23,448 nt of DNA, from assembly GCA_016716425.1 (NCBI GenBank), contig JADJWJ010000003.1, positions 1 to 23,448 of the forward strand, read 5' to 3'. This stretch comes from Betaproteobacteria bacterium (GTDB lineage Bacteria; Pseudomonadota; Gammaproteobacteria; Burkholderiales; Casimicrobiaceae). The notes beneath the pieces are model-generated. The model was given only the letters and a program-made list of their open reading frames with translations, ran no database searches and was not told the DNA's origin. Positions 16,847-23,448 of this stretch are shown in pieces. The position numbers and the translations under genes were made by a program. Every line of letters starts with the position of its first letter. Within the stretch, counting starts at the first letter, position 1.

Positions 16847-19107
16847 CAGCGCAGCCGCGCGCGCAAGGCGGCGCGAATACGTGGAGGCACGAGCCGGGCG
16901 AGCGCGCGTCCGGCGGGCGTGCGCCCCACGCGCGCGAGCGCACCCGCGGCGCCGGCGGGCGCCGGCGCCGCGGCGACCGCCGGCGGATGCCACGGCACGT
17001 ACTGCAGCGCATGCCGCAGTCGCGCGGGCGCGAGCGGCCGGTCGCGCGCAGGCGCCCCGGCCGGTGCGGGCGGCAGCGCGCGCTCGTACAGCGCGAACGT
17101 CGCCGCGGCCATCCCGGCGAGCGTCGCGTGCGGCAGCGCCCGCGCGGCCTGCGCCGCGGCCGCCAGCGCCGCGCGCGCGGACGGCGCGACCAGCGCGACG
17201 ATGCGCTCGAGCATGCGCGCCTCGTCGCGCCATTCGTCCTCGGTCAGCACCGTGCCCGCGCCGCTGCCGGCCACGCGTTCGGCCAGCGCGCCGATCGGCG
17301 GCACCAGCACCGGCCGTCCGGCCGCCCACGCCTCGGTCAGCGTGTAGCTGAACGTCTCCGGCCCCGCCGACGGATACAGCACCAGCACCGCGCGATAGTG
17401 GGCGAGCAGGTCGGGCAGGTCGGCGGTTTCATAGCGCCCGTGCACGGTGAACACGGCGTCGTCGGACTGCCACGGGCCGTGCTCGACGTCCATGTAGCCG
17501 ATCAGCACGAAGCGCACGCGCGCGCCTTGCGCACGCGCGTGCTCCGCCAGCCGCTCGAGCCGGCGCGCCCCCTTGTCCGGGCCGATCGCACCCAGCACCG
17601 CCACGGTGGGCACGTCGTCGTCGGGCAGCATGACCGTCGTGCGCACGCCCGGTGCGCGCGGCAGCAGTCCGGGGGGCGAGCCGTGCGCGATCACCGTCGC
17701 TGCGCAGTCCGGGAAGTACCGGTGCAGCGTGTCCGCGACCCAGTGCGAAGGCGCGATCCGGAATGCTGCGCCGGCGAGCAGCGCGTGGTGGCGCGCGCGC
17801 CACGCGGCGATGTCCACGCCCGCGAACGCCGGCTGCGCCGCGAGGCAGCGGCTGCACGCCGCCGCGTCGGTCACCGCGCCGCAATACATGCCGTCGGGCC
17901 CGAGAAAGGTAATGGTCGGGCAGGCGAAGTTGAGGTCGTGGACGGTGTAGCCGTACGGAACCGGCAGCGCCACGAGCGCGGTGAGGATGCCGTCGCGGCA
18001 CGCCGAGACGTTGTGCAGGTGGACGAGCGCGATCCCGAACGTCGCCACGATGCCGCCGACGAAGTCGCGCCACGGCTCGTCCGGGTCCCGCGCGAGGTCG
18101 AACGTGACGACGGTGCCGTCCGCGCGGTGCTCCTCGACCTGCCACAGGTCGTCGACGGCGATCGCCAGGTAATGCCGCCAGCGGTCGCGCGACCCGCTGA
18201 TGAGCGCACGCACGTGCGTCTCGGTGCCGCCGCCATGGTGGTGGATGACGTGCAGGACGCCGCGACCCGGCTGCGCGGCGACCGCGAGTCGCATCGCGGC
18301 GGCCTCGCGCAGCGGACGCAGCGGATCCGCGGCGATGTACGCGCGCACCATGTCGAGGTAGTGCGGGTGGCGCTCCTGCAGGAGCGCCATGTTGCGCGCA
18401 CCGAGCTCGCCCTTCTGTCCGGCGAACGAGCGGCCGCCGGTGTGCACGACGAACGCGTTGTCGGCCAGCACGTTGCGCCAGCCGGCGCGCGCTGCCTTCA
18501 GGCACAGGTCGTTCTCCTCGCCGTAGCCCAGCCCGAACGCGGGATCGAAGCCGCCGATCTCGTCGAGCAGCGCGCGGCGGATGTACATGCAAAACCCGAC
18601 GCCGGTCGGCAGGTCCGGGTACGTGGGCACCGCGGTCCCGGCCAGCGCCGCCCGGACCGGCTCCGGATCCGCGCCCGCGGGCCACGGATTGTCCGCGCAG
18701 AAGCGCGGGAACGAGCAGATCTCCGCGTTGTTCGAGAACGGCGTGATCGTGCCGGTGCGCGCATCCGTGGCCGCGCAGTGCATGATGGCGTCGAGCCACC
18801 CGGCCGTCGGGATCGTGTCCGAGTTGAGCAGCACGACGTCGGCACGCGACAGCGCCATGCCGCGGTTGGCGGTGCCGGTGAAGCCCAGGTTGCGCTCGTT
18901 GCGCAGCAGGACGACCTGCGGATGGGCGCGCCGCTCCATCTCCACGAAGAACTCGCCGATCCGCGGATCGGGCGACGCGTCGTCGATCAGCACGATGCGC
19001 ACGTCGGCGCGCAGGTGCGCGAGCACGGCGTCGACGCAGAGCCGGACGTCTTCCGGCGCGTTGTAGACGGGGACGACGACGTCGATGACGTAGTGCGGCG
19101 CCGGCAT
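16846..19107 (-). CDS. GT2-GT4 fusion glycosyltransferase, 753 aa
   Basis: ATG 19107 (MPAPHYVIDVVVPVYN) lies 4 nt after the upstream stop. A TTG at 19122 would overlap the previous gene and is less likely. Residues 8-250 are a GT2 (GT-A) domain: VVVPVYNAPEDV, IDDASPD (41-47), NERNLGFTGTANRG, the metal-binding NSD (95-97, a DXD variant), GEEND (196-200, catalytic base region) and FVVHTGGRSF. Residues about 284-670 are a GT4 (GT-B) domain: HHHGGGTETHVR (289-300) as the N-lobe glycine loop, IGPDKGARRL, and GPETFSYTLTEAWAAGRPVL with the EX7E motif. The last 80 residues are Ala/Pro/Arg-rich. Two transferases in one chain suggest two successive sugar additions to the exported glycan. This is inference. 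Confidence 0.9.
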   Translation of the reverse strand: MPAPHYVIDVVVPVYNAPEDVRLCVDAVLAHLRADVRIVLIDDASPDPRIGEFFVEMERRAHPQVVLLRNERNLGFTGTANRGMALSRADVVLLNSDTIPTAGWLDAIMHCAATDARTGTITPFSNNAEICSFPRFCADNPWPAGADPEPVRAALAGTAVPTYPDLPTGVGFCMYIRRALLDEIGGFDPAFGLGYGEENDLCLKAARAGWRNVLADNAFVVHTGGRSFAGQKGELGARNMALLQERHPHYLDMVRAYIAADPLRPLREAAAMRLAVAAQPGRGVLHVIHHHGGGTETHVRALISGSRDRWRHYLAIAVDDLWQVEEHRADGTVVTFDLARDPDEPWRDFVGGIVATFGIALVHLHNVSACRDGILTALVALPVPYGYTVHDLNFACPTITFLGPDGMYCGAVTDAAACSRCLAAQPAFAGVDIAAWRARHHALLAGAAFRIAPSHWVADTLHRYFPDCAATVIAHGSPPGLLPRAPGVRTTVMLPDDDVPTVAVLGAIGPDKGARRLERLAEHARAQGARVRFVLIGYMDVEHGPWQSDDAVFTVHGRYETADLPDLLAHYRAVLVLYPSAGPETFSYTLTEAWAAGRPVLVPPIGALAERVAGSGAGTVLTEDEWRDEARMLERIVALVAPSARAALAAAAQAARALPHATLAGMAAATFALYERALPPAPAGAPARDRPLAPARLRHALQYVPWHPPAVAAAPAPAGAAGALARVGRTPAGRALARLVPPRIRAALRARLR

Positions 19108-19111
19108 CGGG

Positions 19112-20308
19112 TCAGGACGCAAACAGCCGCTTCATCGCCAGCCTCAGGCGCATCCAGGGCAGCGCGAACCACCAGCGCGCGCTCTGCCGGTGCGCGATGA
19201 TGCGCTCCTGCGCAGCAAGCGCGCGCTCGAGCCGGCCGATCTCGGCCGCGAGCGCCGCCCGCGCCTGCCGCGACGACGCGAGCGCCGCCATTGCGTCGTC
19301 GCGCTCGGCCACCGCGGCCGCGTGCTGCTGCGCGAGGCCATCGCGCTCGCGCGCGAGCGCGTCGCGCGCCACGATCGCCCCGTCGCGCGCGGCGTTGGTC
19401 GCTGCGAGCTGCGCGTCGCGCTCGACGACGATGCGTTCGCGGTACGCCGCGAGCTGTTCGAGGTGCCGGACGTGTGCCGCCTGCCGGTCGAGCGCGGCGT
19501 CGCGCTCGGCGAGCAGCGCATCGAGCCGCAGCACCTCGGCGGCACGCGCGTCGACGCGCGCGAGCTCCGCCTCGTCCCGATCGGTGAACAGCGTCAGCGC
19601 GGGACCCGGCGCGGGCAGCGCCGCGGCGTCGCGCGCCGCGACCGCCACCACGTACATCGCGGGCGGCAGCTCCGCCGGTGCGACCTGGGCGCCGTCGCCC
19701 GTCCACGCCTCGAACGTCATGTCGCCGCGGTCCTCGCGCCAGAGCGCCGACCCGAACCAGCGGCGCTGGCGCTGCCAGCGGCGCGCAGAGAAGTGCGCGG
19801 CCAGCAGCGCGTCGAGCTCATCGCGCGACGGCTCGTGCAGGTGGTGCGGATTGCGGTAGCCGCGCGCCAGCGAGTACTGGGCGGGATCGGGCGCCGAGAG
19901 CACGAGCACGCCCGCCGGCGTCAGCACCCGCGCCAGTTCCGCGAGCATCCGCGGTTGCAGCGCGCGCGGCAGATGCTCGATCGTCTCGAACGAAACCGCG
20001 ACGTCGATGCTCGCGTCGGCCAGCGGCAGCGCGGCCGCCGACGCCTGCACGAAGCGCACGTTCGTGCGCCCGCCGTACGCGGCGCGCGCGTGCGCAACGG
20101 CCTCCGGCGCGATGTCCACGCCGGTCACGTGCGCCGCGGCGTCCGCGAGCAGCGCGCTGCCGTAGCCTTCGCCGCAGGACACGTCGAGCACGCGGCGCCC
20201 GGCGGCAAACCGCCGCGCGAACGCATAGCGGTGCCAGTGCTCGTGCGCGATCTCGCCGGCGACGCCGGGAACGAATCGCTCGCCGGTGAATTCGAGGTCG
20301 GAGGGCAT
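19112..20308 (-). CDS. Methyltransferase with C-terminal coiled coil and basic terminal helix, 398 aa
   Basis: ATG 20308 (MPSDLEFTGERFVPG). Residues 20-200 are a class I methyltransferase: RRVLDVSCGEGYGSALLA (38-55), VTGVDIAPEAV (61-71), VAVSFETIEHLPRAL and LTPAGVLVLSAPDP (129-142). Residues about 245-375 are a continuous heptad-rich coiled coil of roughly 130 residues (many AERD, ARDG, ALARERD units). The C-terminus (377-398, RWWFALPWMRLRLAMKRLF) is an aromatic, basic amphipathic helix suited to membrane contact. This layout parallels WbdD of E. coli O9a, in which a methylating chain terminator is joined to a coiled-coil ruler and bound to the membrane. The methyltransferase domain itself looks like a different subfamily. 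It is first in the minus-strand glycan operon, 4 nt before the next start. Confidence 0.88.
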   Translation of the reverse strand: MPSDLEFTGERFVPGVAGEIAHEHWHRYAFARRFAAGRRVLDVSCGEGYGSALLADAAAHVTGVDIAPEAVAHARAAYGGRTNVRFVQASAAALPLADASIDVAVSFETIEHLPRALQPRMLAELARVLTPAGVLVLSAPDPAQYSLARGYRNPHHLHEPSRDELDALLAAHFSARRWQRQRRWFGSALWREDRGDMTFEAWTGDGAQVAPAELPPAMYVVAVAARDAAALPAPGPALTLFTDRDEAELARVDARAAEVLRLDALLAERDAALDRQAAHVRHLEQLAAYRERIVVERDAQLAATNAARDGAIVARDALARERDGLAQQHAAAVAERDDAMAALASSRQARAALAAEIGRLERALAAQERIIAHRQSARWWFALPWMRLRLAMKRLFAS

Positions 20309-20366
20309 GGACAGGTGGCGCGCGGCACCGCCGCGGCGCGGCCGGATCCCGCGATGTTACGCCTGC

Positions 20367-20409
20367 GGCGGAGGCCGCCCGCGAGGGGCCCGCGGACGGG
20401 CGGTCCGCC
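20367..20409 (-). terminator. Strong GC hairpin after the isomerase gene
   Basis: Stem pairs GGCGGA with TCCGCC and CCGCCCG with CGGGCGG, with a two-base bulge, starting 10 nt after the isomerase stop codon. No U tract follows. It could be a rho-assisted terminator or an mRNA-stabilising hairpin separating this gene from the glycan operon that starts at 20308. Confidence 0.4.
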
Positions 20410-20418
20410 GCGCGTCCG

Positions 20419-21409
20419 TCAGCGGGGCGCGGCCGGCGGCGCCCCGGAGGGCCGCGCTTCGAGCGCGCGGACCGCAGCGTCGCCGTCGACGCGCTGCACG
20501 ACCGCGCCGACCGCCTCGCGGTTGACCTGCGTTGCCGGGTCGCGGTTGATCGCCGAGATGGCCTCGTCGCGCTTGTCGGCGACGTGCCGCTTCTTCAAGT
20601 CGGCCATCAGGGTTTCGCGCGCCTCGTCGAAGGACTTGACCGCGGGCGCCTGCCGGCCATCGAGCCGGATCACGTGCCAGCCGAACTCCGACAGCACGGG
20701 TTCGGCGACGTCGCCCGGGCTTTTCAGCGCGAAGGCCGCCTCGGCGAACTCCGGGGCCATGTCCTTCTTCGCGAAGTAGCCGACCGAGCCCAGGTTGCGG
20801 CGGGCCGTGGGATCGTCGGACAGATCGGCGGCGAGCTTCGCCATGTCGGCGCCGGCGACGACCTTCGCGCGCGTCTCCTGCGCCAGTCGCTTCGCCTCGT
20901 CGGCACCGCGCTTTTTCGGGTCGAACAGGATGTGCGTCGCGCTCACCAACTCCGGCGAGCTGAAGCGCGCGCGGTCCAGCGCGTAGAGCTCGCGCGCGCG
21001 CAGCTCGAACCTGGCCCGGTTCGCCTCGAACTCGGCGGCGGCGTCGGCCTCGACGCGCTCCATCATCAGCTGCGCGAGCAGGCGGTCGATCTCGGCCTGC
21101 GCGCAGCCGGGCTTCGGGGGATTCGTCGAGCTTCGCCGCGCGCGCCCGTGCCGCGAGCGTCTTCTGCACGAGCATCCGCACGAGCAGGTCGTTGACGCGC
21201 CGCGGGTTGGCGGTGACCCCGGCACGCGCGTCGGCCGGGATGCGCAGGAGTTCGGCGTCGAATTCCGCCCGCGTCACGCTGGCGGCGCTGTTGGAGATGA
21301 GCACGGTGTCGCCGGCCGCGGTCGGTGCGCAGACGGCGCCCGCACTCGCCATGCATGCGGTGAAGGCCAGCCACGCGAGGCGCGGCCGGAGAAAGGATCG
21401 GATGTTCAT
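20419..21409 (-). pseudogene. Secreted parvulin-type peptidyl-prolyl isomerase (PpiC/SurA-like), one frameshift
   Basis: ATG 21409 (MNIRSFLRPRLAWLAF) begins a signal peptide cleaved around residues 24-30. The first frame continues to KLDESPEARLRA, then breaks. The second frame picks up at AQAEIDRLLAQLMMERV (about 21100) and runs to the stop at 20419. The join needs one indel between about 21090 and 21120, either in the C5 run or the GC-rich CTGCGCGCAGG stretch. The rotamase domain is intact in the second frame: SATHILFDPKKRGADEA, GSVGYFAKKDMAPEFAEAAF, and PVLSEFGWHVIRLDGRQAPA. Such periplasmic foldases catalyse prolyl cis-trans isomerisation and assist exported proteins. With one lesion and good conservation, a sequencing error is as likely as a true mutation. 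A GTG at 21418 is an alternative start. Confidence 0.75.
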
Positions 21410-21461
21410 CGAAGGCACCGGCGGCCGGGATGGCGACCGCGAGACGGGAAGAATGAGGAAG

Positions 21462-21490
21462 AAAAAGGGGCGAGGATCGCTCCTCGCCCC
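21462..21490 (-). terminator. Intrinsic terminator of the exported-protein gene
   Basis: Perfect 10-bp stem GGGGCGAGGA (21467-21476) and TCCTCGCCCC (21481-21490), 4-nt loop, followed on the minus strand by TTTTTCTTCC. It lies 24 nt after the stop at 21515 and isolates this gene from the isomerase gene downstream. Confidence 0.92.
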
Positions 21491-21514
21491 GAGTGCTGCT
21501 TGAACCCGACGCGG

Positions 21515-22972
21515 TTACTTGACGTCGGTCGTGACCTTGTGGTTGAAGTTGCCGCCGTAGTTCGACTGGACCGCGGAGCCCGGGCCGACCGTAAGCGTCT
21601 CGTTCTCGAACGTGATCGCGGCGAAGCCGACGACCGGCAGGCCGTTGAACGTCGTCGACAGCAGGCCGAAGGTGCCGCCGGTGACCGTGTTGAACACCGT
21701 CGAGCCACCGCCGACCAGCTGGTGGCGCGTGACCGGGACCGTCGCGCCGCGGAAGTTCAGCGCGATCCAGCCGGCGGTGAACGTCGTCGGGATGTTCGAA
21801 ACGTTCTTCGAGCCGAGCACGTTGTTGCCGTCGACCGAGATCACGTTCGCTTCCCAGCACAGCGAGTCCGTCTGCGTCGGGGGCGGCGGCGAGAACGACG
21901 TCTGCGAGATGATCGTGCGCTCTTCGCGGTCGTACTGCGTGACCACGACGTCGTCGCACGAGCCCGTCGCGCTGAAGTTGCTCTGGAAGAGCTTCGACGC
22001 CGAGCCGCTGCCGACCGCGACATACTCGCGCTTGGTCGGGAACGTCACGACCCAGTCGGTGCCCGACTTGGTCGTCGGCTCGACGACGAACTCGTTGTAG
22101 ACGTTGTCGTGCATCAGCACCGCGGACACCGGGTCGGCCGCGTTGCCCGAGGTCGCCCAGTCGGTGATGAACACGTTCGTGCCCGCCACGACGACCGACC
22201 GCTTCGGGTTGACCTGCGCCAGCGTCGGGCGGACGTCGCCCGGCTCGAACCACAGCGGCTGCGTCGAGAAGCCGTTCAGCGCGGTCGCGTCGACGCCGAA
22301 GTCCTCGCCCTTCAGGACGTTGATGATCGTCATCGTGCCGAACAGACCGCCGCCACCCGCCTGGGTGTTGTTCGGAGCCGTCGGGGAAGCGAGCGCCGAC
22401 GGCGTGCACGGCGGAACGCCGTTGACGTGCGTCGCGGCAACGGCGGTCGAGCCGACCACGTCGCCCATCTCGATGATTTCGACGTAGCCTTCACGCGTGC
22501 GGTCCAGCGACGTGCCGCCCTTGTCGTCGTTGCTGCCCGAGTAGGCGTAGTTGACGAACGGGGTCGGGGCCTCCGAGCTCGACGACACGATCGGCGTCGT
22601 GCAGGACTTGTCCGCCGTGAAGATGCCGGCGCCGTCCGTGGTCGGGATGATCGCGGCGGTCCAGACGTCCTTCGCCGACAGGTACAGGTTGAAGTCGAGG
22701 ACTTCGCGGCTGTTCTTGCCTTCGAGGAAGCGGACCTTCACCGCCTTCGCCGACGCGGTCGAGTTGACGACCGACAGCAGCGAGTTGTACGAGGCGAGAA
22801 CGATTTGCCCGGGGATCGGAATGCTGACGTCCCGTACCGTGTAATACGGATAGATCAGGACCTGACCCAGGCCGTCGTGATTGACTGACACCGCCTGCGC
22901 AACGCCGGTCGCGGCGAGCGCGCCCAGACCCGCGACAGCGGCGTACAGCGACTTGTGTTTGAACGTATTCAT
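21515..22972 (-). CDS. Exported protein of unknown function, 485 aa
   Basis: ATG 22972 (MNTFKHKSLYAAVAG) is preceded by AAGGAG at 22985-22990, 12 nt upstream. Upstream in-frame GTG codons lie before this site and are rejected. A clear signal peptide ends AATGVAQA, with cleavage predicted after about residue 26. The mature part is rich in Ser, Thr, Val, Gly and Asn, with four cysteines outside the signal (two possible disulfides), and mostly short beta-like stretches. I see no lipobox, LPXTG, PEP-CTERM or autotransporter barrel. Sections such as YNSLLSVVNSTASAKAVKV and FNLYLSAKDVWTAAIIPT look like ordered domain cores. I do not recognise the family. Its own promoter, leader palindrome and terminator suggest a strongly expressed, separately controlled surface or periplasmic protein. 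Confidence 0.88.
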   Translation of the reverse strand: MNTFKHKSLYAAVAGLGALAATGVAQAVSVNHDGLGQVLIYPYYTVRDVSIPIPGQIVLASYNSLLSVVNSTASAKAVKVRFLEGKNSREVLDFNLYLSAKDVWTAAIIPTTDGAGIFTADKSCTTPIVSSSSEAPTPFVNYAYSGSNDDKGGTSLDRTREGYVEIIEMGDVVGSTAVAATHVNGVPPCTPSALASPTAPNNTQAGGGGLFGTMTIINVLKGEDFGVDATALNGFSTQPLWFEPGDVRPTLAQVNPKRSVVVAGTNVFITDWATSGNAADPVSAVLMHDNVYNEFVVEPTTKSGTDWVVTFPTKREYVAVGSGSASKLFQSNFSATGSCDDVVVTQYDREERTIISQTSFSPPPPTQTDSLCWEANVISVDGNNVLGSKNVSNIPTTFTAGWIALNFRGATVPVTRHQLVGGGSTVFNTVTGGTFGLLSTTFNGLPVVGFAAITFENETLTVGPGSAVQSNYGGNFNHKVTTDVK

Positions 22973-23000
22973 GGTAGGTGACGACTCCTTTTGATTGCCG

Positions 23001-23020
23001 TTTAAAGTGATCACTTTAAA
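23001..23020. promoter_or_regulatory. Perfect 20-bp palindrome in the leader of the exported-protein gene
   Basis: TTTAAAGTGATCACTTTAAA is fully self-complementary. It falls about +9 to +28 from the predicted start of transcription and 10 nt before the Shine-Dalgarno sequence. It could be a repressor operator or an RNA hairpin affecting translation or stability. It is notably AT-rich for this genome. Confidence 0.6.
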
Positions 23021-23035
23021 GCCAACAGCACGCGA

Positions 23036-23064
23036 ATGTTATTACAGGCTACCCCTTTTGACAA
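23036..23064 (-). promoter_or_regulatory. Promoter of the exported-protein gene
   Basis: On the minus strand, -35 TTGTCA (23059-23064) and -10 TAACAT (23036-23041) are 17 nt apart. The predicted start is near 23029, giving a leader of about 57 nt. Confidence 0.65.
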
Positions 23065-23091
23065 ACGAAACGGACGGCGCCCGACCGTCCG
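23064..23091 (-). terminator. Intrinsic terminator of the gene at the window edge
   Basis: CGGACGG (23071-23077) and CCGTCCG (23085-23091) form a 7-bp GC stem with a 7-nt loop, followed on the minus strand by TTTCGTTTGT. It lies about 49 nt after the stop at 23140 and directly before the next promoter. Confidence 0.6.
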
Positions 23092-23139
23092 ACTGTGGAT
23101 TTTCCGCAACGTCTCAAAGCGGCGACACTCGCGTCCGGA

Positions 23140-23448
23140 TCAGTTGCCGCCGTACACGTACCATGCCTGCCCGGCGTCGATTATCCACGATTCCGCGAGC
23201 GGCGTCGTGATGCCCTTCATCTTCGGGTGATCGTAGGTCACCTGGAGGCTGACCACGCAGGCGTCGCCCTCGCACGCGACCTTCTCGACGCGGGCGGCGC
23301 GGAACGCGCCGCGCCGGGTATTCCCCTTGAATTTGTCGAGGGAAGTCACCGCGCGGGAGCCGGGGCTCAGATAGGCGTAGGCGGCCTCCATGTCGTCGCG
23401 CACCATGGCGTCCCAGCGGGCCTGGGCCCTCTGCGCGACGGCCGCCTG
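23140..23448 (-). CDS. 3' part of an unrecognised protein gene
   Basis: The frame is open from the window edge (AAVAQRAQARWDAMVRDDM) to the stop at 23140, so an internal ATG at 23406 is not needed as a start. The visible 102 residues include WDAMVRDDMEAAYAYLSPGS, LDKFKGNTRRGAFRAARVEK, a pair of cysteines (VACEGDACVV), an amphipathic strand VSLQVTYDHPKMKG, and the ending ESWIIDAGQAWYVYGGN. The pattern suggests a small alpha/beta fold with one disulfide, perhaps periplasmic. The N-terminus that would show a signal peptide is outside the window. I cannot name a family. A terminator follows at 23064-23091. Confidence 0.75.
   Translation of the reverse strand, partial: QAAVAQRAQARWDAMVRDDMEAAYAYLSPGSRAVTSLDKFKGNTRRGAFRAARVEKVACEGDACVVSLQVTYDHPKMKGITTPLAESWIIDAGQAWYVYGGN

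Noticed and set aside
19108..19122. TTG start at 19122 for the GT2-GT4 protein
   Set aside because: It overlaps the previous gene, uses a rare start codon, and an ATG lies 4 nt after the upstream stop just before the first beta strand.
11382..19200. Very long plus-strand open frames across the glycosyltransferase operon, and the 1853-codon minus frame covering 11451-17012
   Set aside because: Low-complexity Arg/Ala-rich translations with no motifs. Only the 3' part of the minus frame (13547-11451) is a real gene; its upstream extension overlaps the neighbouring gene in another frame.

Overview
The window is high-GC DNA, most likely from a betaproteobacterium. The 16S and 23S ends, the boxA elements and the order 16S - tRNA-Ile - tRNA-Ala - 23S - 5S fit that class. 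I cannot place it to genus by eye. It may be a metagenome contig: the left edge shows a dense run of reading-frame breaks typical of poor end consensus.

Left part (1-6655), almost all on the minus strand. Positions 1-632 hold a methyltransferase gene broken by many frame changes. A complete rRNA operon follows. It is transcribed right to left from a strong sigma70-type promoter at about 6628-6655, through a boxA leader, 16S, tRNA-Ile(GAT), tRNA-Ala(TGC), 23S and 5S, to two related hairpin terminators. The 23S gene carries a roughly 140-nt extra hairpin at helix 25 (an intervening sequence). A heptamer repeat, CTGATCC, recurs in that insertion and in all three large spacers. I found it nowhere else in the window.

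Middle part (6892-20308): a surface-glycan locus of two converging gene sets. The plus-strand set encodes a SEC-C/TPR/GT9-like protein, an ABC-2 polysaccharide export permease (Wzm type), its ATPase with a C-terminal Wzt-type cargo domain, and a zinc-ribbon methyltransferase. The minus-strand set, read from 20308 down to 11451, encodes a methyltransferase with a long coiled coil and a basic C-terminal helix, a GT2-GT4 fusion glycosyltransferase, and two TPR-GT41 (O-GlcNAc-transferase-like) proteins. Start and stop codons are close or overlapping (ATGA, TGATG) in most of these junctions, which indicates co-translated operons. My model is a glycan that is built, capped by methylation, recognised by the Wzt C-domain and exported. 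The TPR-GT41 proteins may glycosylate proteins or add sugars to the glycan.

Right part (20419-23448), minus strand: a secreted parvulin-type peptidyl-prolyl isomerase with one frameshift, then a well-equipped single-gene unit for an unrecognised exported protein of 485 residues. That unit has its own promoter, a perfect 20-bp palindrome in the 5' leader, a Shine-Dalgarno sequence and a strong intrinsic terminator. The 3' part of another unrecognised gene runs off the window end.

The most unusual points are the internal half-GT41 domain in the 1097-residue protein, the loss of the conserved GT41 histidine in its neighbour, the coiled-coil methyltransferase plus Wzt C-domain pairing, and the heptamer repeats confined to rRNA spacers and the 23S insertion.
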